A stretch of DNA of 64,000 nt from contig PUQB01000144.1 of the NCBI GenBank assembly GCA_003024785.1, positions 124,001 through 188,000 of the forward strand, written 5' to 3'. Made by a program: the position numbers and the translations under genes. The notes beneath the pieces are model-generated. The model worked only from the letters and a program-made list of their open reading frames with translations, did not search any database and had not been told where the DNA came from. Positions 48,301 through 64,000 of the stretch are shown here, one piece after another. This stretch comes from Selaginella tamariscina. Its lineage: Eukaryota > Streptophyta > Lycopodiopsida > Selaginellales > Selaginellaceae. Every line of letters begins with the position of its first letter. The stretch's first letter is position 1.

Positions 48301-49623
48301 TCTTCAAGTATTGCATCTTGGGCATGTCCACCTAACTTCCATAAGATTAAATTTACCATGTCAATGTTCCCACGCTGAGCAGCTACATGAAGAACTGTCT
48401 TTCCCACCATCTTTCTCATTGATGGTATTGCGTGCTTGACGACCTAGCTTAGTCACCACAACCTTCACAATGTCAAGCTGACCAGATCACAGCTGCATGA
48501 AGCACTGTGTATACCCTTCTCACGTATCACACGCTTTGCTTCGTTGCCAAGCTTGTCAAGCAATACTACGAGAACATCCTTTTTCCCCTGAGGCAGCTAC
48601 ATGAAGAACATTTTGATGAATGTTTTTCTGCTGGATCGCATCTTTAGAACCTTGCTCTCCTAGTCTCTCTAAGAGAAACTCCACAATGCTAACACTACCT
48701 TCCAGCAGCTGTATGAAGGATTGTGTTGTCTTTCTCACGATGAATTTCATAGTCATCGCTCAGCCTAGACATTATCTCCTTGAAAACTTGTATGTCCCCA
48801 CCTTCGGCAGCAATGAAGAACTGTTCTACCGGAACTATCGTTTCGAAGAATTTCATCTTTGGCTTCATCGCCCAATTTAGAGAGGAAGATCTCGACAGCC
48901 TTCAAATTACCAATCCGGCAGCATGATGTAGAACTGTCATGTTTCATCGTCCTCTCTGAAAATCACATCCACTAGTCGATCCTCCAGGAAGTCAACCAAC
49001 ACCATAAGCATGTCCACATCTTTCCCCAAAACAGCCTTATGGAGCACTGTGAAACCACGTCACCCGGTTGGCAAATTCCCTCTTCTGCAGTATCACCTAG
49101 CTCATTCAAAAGAAACCTGAGAACATCGCAGTGCTGGCAACATGAAGAACCGTGTCGCCATCGCTGTCTTTTTGAGTATTTTCGTTTTGACCCATCACTT
49201 CCAAGCAAGTCCTTCACCAACATTAAATTGCCATCCCTGCTTGCACGGTGCAATGCAAACTCGTCCTTAGTAAGGTCCTTGGAGCTAGAGGAGTCATCCA
49301 GGACAATCGGATCTGAACAGTGGAAATGTCAATTAGAACTTGAAGTATAGAGTCTTCTTTATTAATTTAACTCACAAGTTTATGTATATAAAACATGTAA
49401 ATATAAATGTTATATATGAGTAATTAATGTTAGATATTAGGTCCAACGCCTCACCGTTGGAGTTAGAGCAGTCATCCTCATCAAATTGCACGACAACCCA
49501 ATCTGAACAGTGGAAATGTCACTTAGAACTTTGAAGTGGAAAACAATGTATATAAAACATGTAAATATAAATGTTATATATGAATTATGCATATTCTATA
49601 CCTTCTGAATTGTGGAGCGCCAT
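45339..49623 (-). pseudogene. Ankyrin-repeat membrane protein, copy 4, cassette form
   Basis: Exon 1 49602-49623, cassette remnant about 49441-49501 (its donor region is lost), main exon 1 47865-49312, main exon 2 45339-47809. A 453-codon open stretch (45368-46729) spans the linker, the R-T-A-L-H-W-A-V ankyrins and all hydrophobic segments. The ankyrin-rich main exon 1 is interrupted many times by 1-9 base losses, which cluster where the copies differ from each other. Closest to copy 1. Whether it is dead or badly called cannot be decided from the sequence alone. Confidence 0.85.
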
Positions 49624-49962
49624 GGTAAACTAATGTTGAGAATGTACCCAAAACACTCAACCAGAGACAAATTGTTGCAATAGAGTTTTCAATACATTTA
49701 ATTACTGTATTTATAACACTCCACTAAGCTATTGCAACTCTCCTGTTGAATGTCCGAATTGAAACTTGGAAGCCACTGAAATTTCAAAGCAACTGTTTGC
49801 TTCTCTTTTATATAAAGGATAAGATTTGTGTGTGTGTGGTGCGTCTGTATTATTGAAGTTTTCTTACCTTTAAGTTTCTTTTATCTTAATTTTAAGCTTT
49901 ATGAAAAGTGACATTAATTAATAAGTAAACAGCTATTAGGGTTGAGGGTTTATTTCATTAAA
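49624..49962. promoter_or_regulatory. Shared head-to-head promoter, junction 4/5
   Basis: Same layout as 10440-10779: 339 bases between two start codons, tatataaagg at 49809-49818 facing the small gene, and ttagggtt just before its ATG. Confidence 0.6.
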
Positions 49963-50862
49963 ATGGCTATGGTCAATTGCATTTGGGCTTCTCCTCTTCC
50001 AATCAGTAAGTATATGCACGCACATACATTCAACACACACACACACACATCTTTGTAGCTAATTATAAATGAATTAGTGATGGGTTTTCTTAGAAATGCA
50101 CATCCGACACAGGAATGGGTCCAAAACTTCTCTGGTTTCACTTAATATAAATACATTTGCAAAGCTACTGATAAACAGAGAGGTATGTGACACATATACG
50201 TATACGTATATTATTATATGCACGTATACACATATATATACTTATAAGTAAAATTAATTGTTATTTATGTGTTTAATTTTTTCAGATACTACTGTATCAT
50301 ACGATGCAACTGAAGTCTTAATGGACCTACTTAAATCCACAGACAAATATCAAAGAGCACATGAACTAGTAGACAGCTTAAGTAAGGAGTTTTTTCACAT
50401 CACTCAGCATACTTATCGAAGGTAATATGTGTATAACACACACACACACCACACACATATGTATGTATATTAACAGGCAAGGAAGGAGAATGATGTTGAA
50501 ATTGTTGAACAAGTTGAAGTTGTTATGAAAGCAGCTATGGCTGCAAAAGACCGCACCTTACGCCCAGAAGTCCTTCTTTTTAACAAGGTTCGTTATATAT
50601 TTAATTACTTATTAATATAAATAAATAAATAAATAAATAAATAGTTATTGAGGAACAATAACTCGGCTGAGAGGCAACAAACACTGCAAGAGAATTACCA
50701 GTATCTTCACCAAGATAGTTATTTCTTCGAGCTTTTGGAGAACACAATAAGGGAAGTGGACGGGCTTAAAGACAGCACACCGGACAAAGGCAAGCTTGTT
50801 ATTCAGCTCAGATTATTAACAAGCAAACGAGAGAGGTAGCAAAGCTCTTAAAGCAGGCATTA
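49963..50862 (+). pseudogene. Small plastid-type protein gene, copy 5 (three single-base losses)
   Basis: Exons 49963-50005, 50094-50182, 50286-50421, 50477-50587 and 50645-50862, all with gt-ag borders and in normal orientation behind their promoter. Exons 2 and 3 are each one base shorter than in the intact copy, and one G is missing near 50811, so the last exon ends early. All are single-base losses and could be consensus errors; then this would be a second working copy. Confidence 0.7.
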
Positions 50863-51630
50863 GTTTAATTTTTTTTTAATGTTTAAATTAATAATTTATC
50901 AAAATCTATCTACATAATATTATTACGTAAAGTTACACAATTTCATGCTCAATTAAATAATATTAAAATTTAATCAAGTTTCTTTTCAAACTATTAATAG
51001 CTTCTCATATTATAATATTCCAAACCAAAATAAAATCATCTCACAAACACACACACACGCACGCACAATAAATACTTACACGCACGCACCCTATTATTAT
51101 TTTATAATTAGCATTAATATGATAAACGATAAATTTTATGATAATTTAAATAATTAGTTCAATGTCCAACATCAAAATACTTGGTAGACAATCGACATTT
51201 TTCTATACAAACGTTGGATTCCTGAATATACCCCACAACGACCCACAATTTAACTAAAGGGTAATTAAATCTATCCCGTCGATCCAGCCGGCCGATATCC
51301 GACGGTCTAGAAGACTTTAGGGTTCCTGAGGGTTTTAAATGGGCGAGAAGCTGAAGAAAGCACGAATCTAGGAAGCAGAATGCGTGATTCTAAGCACTGA
51401 TTTCTTCAAATCTGTACATTTCTATGTCGGAAATCGTGAATCTAGGTCCGGTCAATCTGCGCTCCCTGTACTTCAAGCGATCCTGATAGAGAGATTGGCG
51501 CTCTTAAAGTTAGACGGATGAAGGCACTTCAAGAAGGATAGCAAAATCTGTTTGGCGCTTGCTTCATACTCGATTTCAGGTATAGAATAAATCATCACTC
51601 GGAATATAATACTTCATTAAAACATATGTG

Positions 51631-51665
<35 letters not shown>

Positions 51666-52281
51666 GAGAGAGAGAGAGAAGAGAGACATGGAGCTTTATT
51701 CTTACAAGAGACAGAGACATATACATGGAGCTTTATTCTTACATATATGTATATAAGTTGTGAAAACATATTTTATACGTACATCACTTCTAACCTCATG
51801 ATGTATACATGGAATGGCATACATACAGATGCGTCAAAGAATCTTTAAAACATTCATTTTATATTCTAGATGATGGAGTTCATAACCATATGTTTATGTG
51901 ATAAGTTATGGAATCATTGTATTTGAAATATGTTTTTTTGTGTCTATGTATGTTGTCTGTTGTGTTTATATGCTAAAAATTTGAACATATATTTAGTGTA
52001 AGGTTATGGGAGTAGTATATTCTGATATTCACCCGGACGTCTTTCTATCTACCTTTACATGCGTGTATGAACCATGTACTATGCATGAAAATGCGCATAC
52101 ACACACCATGTATAAATGCGTGCCATACATATGCACTAAATCGCCAAAGAGATCTAATTACTGAATGCATGTTCTAGGTCATGATTAATCACGGTTTCTA
52201 GACCGAGTCTAATGGCAGCAGAAGGCTTAGGTCTTGGAAATTGTTTGATTTGATCACCGGATCATGAAACTGGAGCAGGCA
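50863..52281 (+). promoter_or_regulatory. Promoter and leader of the complete TPX2-like gene
   Basis: 1.4 kb without coding sequence. The conserved leader at about 51230-51580 has the palindrome-like ccgatatccg near 51292, ttagggtt, and a donor cgatttcag|gtatag near 51580. The matching acceptor may be near 52219. TA and GA microsatellites lie at 51635-51690. An in-frame upstream ATG is present at 52264. Confidence 0.5.
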
Positions 52282-54418
52282 ATGGCTCAGAAGAGCTCAT
52301 CGTTAGCTATGAAAGCTTTCCAGTTGTCAATGGCGGCAGCTCAAGAACCTCCGGCAATGGATTACTGGGACTATCTGGTATAAATCTGCTGATTGAATAA
52401 TACTGAAGAACATTTAAACTAATATGTTATTGCGATTGCAGGAGCACATTGAGGCTCCTCAGTGGTTAGATTTGTCACTGGAAGCATCTCTAGAAGGCAC
52501 TGAAGGGTATTTATGCATTCGTCAATAATTATCATTACGCGGGTTCATGTGTGTACATGTGTGTATATACACACGAAATCGAATGGAAACATACTATTAA
52601 ATAAGCCACTTGTTTAGTAGCATAATAAATATAGGTTATACCTTATAGCTAAACGGGCATGTTTAATGTATATATGCATATAATTAAAACACTTTATGGT
52701 AGATTTCAATCGCTAAGAGTATTATTTTTGTTCAATGCAGAGACGATCCTTGGTTCTACCAGCATCATCCGTAAGTATCTAAATACATTTTTACATATCT
52801 GCATTTGTGTGCGTGCACATTATCTTCTGTTTGTATACACATTTTAATCATTTGTTATTGCAATATTATTAATATATTATCGTTCAGCTGACGATTTCTT
52901 TGCAGGCATCATGAAACCCACTTGAAGAGCTAGTTTTTACGCCTAAACGGGAGACTAAACTCCGTGATACTAAGAAACGGGATGAATACTCGCCAAAACG
53001 CACTGAATATTTACCTGTGGAGGATGAATACGTTGAGAAGGCTTCAAGTTCGGCACGGAAAACAAATCCAGATATTCGACATACACGTGGTGAGCTCAAC
53101 AAGCCTGGGAATGGTCAGGTATGGCCCCGAAGCAAAGCCAAGCGAGTTCAGCTTTTACCAGATAGTGGAACCAGGTTGATACTCTTTCTTTGTCTCTCTC
53201 TCTCTAACACACACACAGAGTCGGTATAGGCGTGTCTTTATGATGAATGAATAATATCATGCGTAATTTGTATTTGCAGAAATGAAAGTGGCAAGCAAGA
53301 ATATAGAGATGAGAACCACGTCGGCTCTCCGTTACGTCCTAGTGAAGCGTTCTCCACAAAGCTGCTATCTACTTTGATGGCTAGACTACGAACTACTGAG
53401 GTATACACATTACATACGTGCACCAATTATGTACACAACATGTGTATTTGTATCTACAATCTTTTATATGGAGCAGGAGCAAAGGGCAAGTCCAGACAAT
53501 GAGAAGGATACTTCACATACAGACTCTAATACGGTAAAGTGTTTGTTTATCTCTTTATTTATTTCATTAATAATTCTTTCTGAAATACACACACAAATAA
53601 GGTTTATAACTATATTCTATTAATAACACTCACAACACGAATGAAGAATTCGGAGAACACTTGCGGGGAAGGTGTTCAAAAGCATGGTATCAGGAGAAGT
53701 ATTGCCTGTATACCACTCGCAGAGCAAACTCGTAAGTTGTATATGCATACATTAATATTAGTTTGCGAAACATATCAACTCAGTCTACTCATCCTCTTCA
53801 AAGTCTTCACCATATTGGTGTGAATCTGATTGTTTTGGAGTGTAATTTATACAAGTTACTATATGTGGAAGATGCTCTAATTAACTATAATCTTTGCAGA
53901 GCATGTGAAGCGAAATAAAGAACATGTGAAGCGAAATAAAGAAGATGCGAACACGAAGAAACCAAAGACGATGGGCATGAGAAAAAGTTATAGCAACATT
54001 TGAGTTTGTGAAAAGCAGTGCATTCAGCGTTGGGCGTAATGATACAGTAACCATTCCTAGACGAAGGCTTTCTTGCAGTAAATCTCCACGCCTGAAGAAC
54101 AAGGTGAGTTTCTTATTATTATAATAACATAATAATAATATTAAGTAGTTATTATTAGTTTTTAGCATTGGTTATTACAACGCGGAGATACGGCCGCATA
54201 AAAGTATCTATGCTTCATAAAACCACTTGATAAATCTAGTGTTGATAGGTTATTATATTATGAATACACAAATGCAGGTATATAAGTATATTAAGATGTA
54301 AATGCGCAAAAGATTACGTGCCTTCTTGATGGCTTAAACAACGTATCATCAAGATATTTATCTTAAAATATAGAGCACTAACTATACAGCATCTTATCAT
54401 ATGTCACTATTTGATTTC

Positions 54419-54502
<84 letters not shown>

Positions 54503-55133
54503 ACGTATGTGTGTATATATAGTGTTAGTATTACCATACAATATTACTAAGTGGCATGATTCTTAGTGTCTGTGTGTACATATACACAATGTATACATAC
54601 ATGCATTAACTGTCTTGAATTAATTTACAGGGAAAATCTTTCAGAACGTCCAATGATCGAAGGATCCGAACCGGTTCAGATATAAAATCATCCAAGGTTG
54701 CAAATGGTTTATGTAAACCTAAAGCCTGTGGTGATGATTTAGACACACTTATTGCAAAGGTATTTATAACTATGTAATTAATTATGATGCAATACGTATG
54801 TGGTTTATATTCTTTGCTATATTTTGCAGCACAATAGTAAATTCCAACCCAAGCCAAAGTATGAGCCAAGACTTCATTCCACTAGAGATATAAGAGAGGT
54901 ATTTATTTGCTTACACATGTAAAATATTCTTATATATACTAAAAATATATGTGTGTGTATATACTATGTATATATATAGCGAGAGACAGGGAGATATTAT
55001 ATATGCTTAGGAATACACATTGATCTCTATATAGTGGGAAAGGAGGACGGGACAACAGTATTATGAACTTCAACCCATAGAACGTGTTAAAGTTAATCAG
55101 GAAATTACAGATTTTAAGAGATCCCAGCAATAA
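52282..55133 (+). CDS. TPX2-like microtubule-associated protein (complete gene, provisional)
   Basis: Eleven exons: 52282-52377, 52442-52506, 52741-52770, 52906-53174, 53280-53400, 53477-53533, 53647-53731, 53900-54103, 54631-54759, 54830-54898, 55035-55133, about 407 residues. The N-terminus reads M-D-Y-W-D-Y-L-E-H-I-E-A-P-Q-W-L-D-L, then D-D-P-W-F-Y, like the acidic/aromatic start of plant TPX2-family spindle proteins. The middle is basic (T-P-K-R-E-T-K, I-P-R-R-R-L-S-C-S-K-S-P-R-L). The C-terminus has K-P-K-Y-E-P-R-L-H-S-T-R-D-I-R-E-W-E. Two single-base breaks (about 52923 and 53985, the second in an A run) disturb the frame. An in-frame ATG at 52264 would add six residues; 52282 was chosen for its G at +4 and conservation in all copies. 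Exon 7 acceptor uncertain. Family assignment is from motif memory. Confidence 0.6.
54424..54498. repeat. (CT)n(TA)n microsatellite in intron 8
   Basis: About 24 CT units followed by about 13 TA units in the 527-base intron of the TPX2-like gene. Confidence 0.95.
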
Positions 55134-55503
55134 TAGTAAAGTTTTATGAAAATAAAAGAGAAACATGTAAATGTAAATGTAATATTGATCAGTTTGCCTC
55201 GGCCTTTATATGAATATATCTGTAACGTGTGCATCATTGTTAATTATATTATATATATATAGTTGTTTTACAATATGTAATATTAAATTCAATATATGTG
55301 ATATGAAATTTTAAATAAATATCAAATATATATATCCATTCACAAAATTATCTTAATTGTTTGAGAAAATAAGGCTGCACGTGGCACCTTAAAACTTACA
55401 CGTGGCAACCAGAAACAGATGAAAGAGAATTAACGTTATGACGTTATGAGATGTTTGTTACATTACTGATTAAATACAGCTTTAGAAAAGGAGGAATATT
55501 CCT
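55134..55503. other. Convergent 3' spacer between TPX2-like gene and NRPB2
   Basis: 370 AT-rich bases between two stop codons facing each other, which must hold both 3' untranslated regions. The direct repeat acgtggcaccttaaaacttacacgtggcaacc lies at 55378-55409 (acgtggca twice). No gene is seen. Confidence 0.7.
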
Positions 55504-61767
<6,264 letters not shown>

Positions 61768-62110
61768 TGTGATGAGCTTCTTGTTTGACGGATTCTCACT
61801 GTTTGAAGATTTCAAGGCTTTCTGAAGCTGTGGCGCACAATTTCTAGCAGATTTCTAAGGCGCAACACAGATATTGTGAAGATTTCTACGTTTCGTGTAT
61901 GATCACAGACCTTAGAAGCGGCTACAGCAGCGCCTTCTCTACTCGCTGTGCCCTAATTTAGGGTTTAGGCACAACTGGAGTGAGCAAAACACAATATATA
62001 CGTCCCGACAGGGTATATTCTAGAATATCCCAATGTGTTCTGATAGCCGTCGGATCTGCGGGCATAAAGTATGGCACGTCATGTCTAAATCCGATGGCTC
62101 TATGCTAAAA
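61768..62110 (-). promoter_or_regulatory. NRPB2 promoter and 5' leader with telo-box
   Basis: The telo-box aaaccctaa (minus strand, 61958-61966) lies about 190 bases before the start codon, as in many plant housekeeping genes for transcription and translation. No TATA box is evident at the usual distance. An imperfect inverted repeat, agccgtcggat / atccgatggct, lies at 62046-62056 and about 62089-62099. Confidence 0.6.
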
Positions 62111-62159
62111 TTTAGATGCCTATGATAGGAGCATCTGTATACACATTTATATATAGACA

Positions 62160-62491
62160 ATTTTAAATTTACATATATAACTTTGTAAAAGTTTTTAATT
62201 ATATTTATACATTTGAAAAACTCTAATCTTTGTATTTTAATTTATAAATAATAATATTTAATAAGAATTATGTATTTAACTTAAGTTTATAATTGTTAAA
62301 TGTTAAAATTTTTTAATTTTTTTAAATACTTAAACTATATTTCAATATATATGCTAAATTTATTGCATTTTGAAGTTAAATATAAATTAATTATAAATTT
62401 TTCTTAATTTAAAAAAAAAATTAATTTAATTTTAAATGTATAAAGTTATAAATTGAAGTTTCACAAGTACATATGTAAATTTAAAATTTTG

Positions 62492-62528
<37 letters not shown>

Positions 62529-62890
62529 AACTATTTATTTCAAGGATATATTGAAATTTTCCTTAAAATTAAATTAAAATATTTTTTTTCTAAAGAAAAA
62601 TTTATGATTAATTTATATTTTATTATATTTAATTTCAAAATGCAATCAATTAAATATATATATTGTAATATAGCATAATTCTCTTAAAAAAATATGTCAT
62701 TTCTTAACATTGTTATTATGACATATTTAATAATTAACAAGTATAAATTTTATTTTATTTTATTTTATCTTAAATATTTTATAAGTTAAATACATGTTTT
62801 TATGAAGTATTATTATTTAAAATTTAAAAATACAAGGATTGAAGTTTTTCAAAAAGTATTAATGTAAATTTAAATTTTCACCGGTATATA
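62160..62890. repeat. AT-rich long inverted-repeat (foldback) element 1
   Basis: The left half (about 62210-62410) is an imperfect reverse complement of the right half (about 62590-62860). For example, ttgcattttgaagttaaata near 62361 matches the reverse complement of tatatttaatttcaaaatgc near 62625, and gaaaaactctaatctttg near 62214 matches caaggattgaagtttttc near 62833. The centre contains a TA tract (62499-62522). No coding capacity. Non-autonomous MITE/foldback type is the likely class. Confidence 0.75.
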
Positions 62891-63399
62891 AATTTCTTGG
62901 GATTATATAAATATAATAAATTCTAATTAATTTTCCTTAAAATTCATACATCATTCTTTAATAACGTTGATTTGTATGTTTTTATATAATTTAAAATATA
63001 ATAAGTATATAGTTTGTAGTTTTTAACATGGACTACAATTTTCATATTAGACTATTATATATATTTAATAATCATGTATTGATATCTGAATTACATAAGT
63101 ATTTATCTATTTATCTATTTATATATATTCAATAGTGTATAAAAGGGTGTTAAACTCAATATTAACAAATGTTAAACCTTAATAATTAATTTAAAATATA
63201 ACAAGAATAAATTTTGGTATCCAAAATGTTTTTATCAATATTTTATTATTACATAAATTTTAATATTTATTTATGTGATTTCTTTCCACACATAGTATGA
63301 ATATTTAATATTATAAAATTCATAATTTACAGTACCAAAAATACTTTTTACACAAAATTTTTATAATAATAATTAATTCATTTTGTAAAGGAAAAAATT
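62891..63399. other. AT-rich spacer
   Basis: About 500 bases of A/T-rich DNA between the two foldback elements. I see no gene, no conserved motif and no clear repeat unit in it. Confidence 0.6.
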
Positions 63400-64000
63400 C
63401 ATATATACTTTTAAAATTATCATATTTACATATGTACCCCTTAAAAATTTAAAATTAATATATATACCTTTGTGATTTACATTTATACCCTTGAAAAATT
63501 TAAATCCTTGTATTTTAATTTAAAAAAATAATACTTAATAAAAATATGTATTTAACTTATAACATATTTAGAATAAAATAAATGAAGTTTATAATTTTTA
63601 AATATTAAAGCAATGATATATATTTTCTTATAAATTATATTATATTGTAATATATATGTTTAATTGATTGCATTTGAAACTAATATAAATAATCATAAAT
63701 GTTTCTTGAATTTTTAAAAAATATATTTTAATTTAATTTTAAAATGTATAAAGTTTTAAATTAAAGTTTCATGCATATAATGTAAATCTAAAATTTTAAA
63801 TATATAGATGTGATACATTTCAAGGATATATATAAAATTTTCCATAAAATTAAATTATTTTTTTTCAAATGAATGATTTAATTTATATTTATTATTTGTA
63901 GTTTTAAAATGTAATCAATTAAATATATATATTGTAATATAATATAATTATTTAAAAATATATGTCATTGCTTTATGACATTTTTAATATTTAACAATTA
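63400..64000. repeat. AT-rich long inverted-repeat element 2, cut by window end
   Basis: Follows the same order as element 1: ttgaaaaatttaaatccttgt near 63492, then ttgattgcatttgaaac near 63664, a centre with tgtataaagttttaaatt near 63745, and the inverted half ttttaaaatgtaatcaatt near 63901. Direct similarity to 62210-62760 at a distance of about 1.28 kb. Confidence 0.72.

Larger units (their letters stand above)
1..52720. repeat. Tandem segmental array of five related ~10 kb blocks
   Basis: The order small gene, TPX2-like exons 1-2, PLT exons, ankyrin gene (-) recurs four times, and a fifth small gene plus TPX2 head follow. TPX2-like start codons lie at 2904, 12995, 23598, 42757 and 52282; PLT stops at 5955, 15896, 36317 and 45119; ankyrin start codons at 10439, 20001, 40658 and 49623. 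Without the two retrotransposons every spacing is about 9.5-10.6 kb. Similarity between the fifth block and the others ends near 52720, inside intron 2 of the TPX2-like gene, so that is the right edge of the array. The left edge is outside the window. Unequal crossing over is the simplest explanation (inference). Confidence 0.93.

Overview
This is nuclear DNA of a land plant, most likely a seed plant. The clearest marker is a 22-exon NRPB2 gene (second-largest subunit of RNA polymerase II, 1187 residues once small base losses are allowed for) at the right end. GT-AG introns, AT-rich spacers, a polyol/monosaccharide transporter family, ankyrin-repeat membrane proteins, a small gene with a plastid-type N-terminus and two Ty3/gypsy retrotransposons fit the same picture. 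I cannot name the species.

From the left edge to about 52.72 kb the window is a tandem segmental array. The repeating block, read left to right, is: a small five-exon gene for a putative plastid protein; the first two coding exons of a TPX2-like gene; a polyol transporter (PLT) without its first membrane exon; and an ankyrin/PGG-type membrane protein on the minus strand, tail to tail with PLT. Blocks are about 9.5-10.6 kb (TPX2-like start codons at 2904, 12995, 23598, 42757 and 52282). The fifth copy runs into the complete TPX2-like gene (52282-55133), so the TPX2 heads in the other blocks are pieces carried along by the duplication. Block 3 is enlarged by two gypsy elements in PLT introns (24536-29380 and 29945-34748).

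There are two kinds of junction between blocks. In one (10.4-10.8 kb and 49.6-50.0 kb) the ankyrin gene has a 72-nt cassette exon and lies head to head with the small gene. In the other (20.0-21.3 kb, 40.7-41.7 kb and the left edge) the cassette is absent, a 75-bp satellite is inserted, and the small gene body is inverted while its TATA box stays in place, so that promoter now faces the antisense strand. Only the small gene at 10780-11742 reads through without a break.

Right of the array are the TPX2-like gene (+) and the convergent NRPB2 gene (-), then 2 kb of very AT-rich DNA with two related long inverted-repeat elements, the second cut by the window end.

A caution for all reading frames: NRPB2, normally essential and single copy, carries ten 1-2 base indels (nine of them losses) but no substitution-type stops. 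The PLT, ankyrin, TPX2-like and gypsy frames show the same kind of break. Many apparent pseudogene lesions may be consensus errors. Missing exons, the 85-bp duplication, the inversion and the element insertions are structural and cannot be explained that way.
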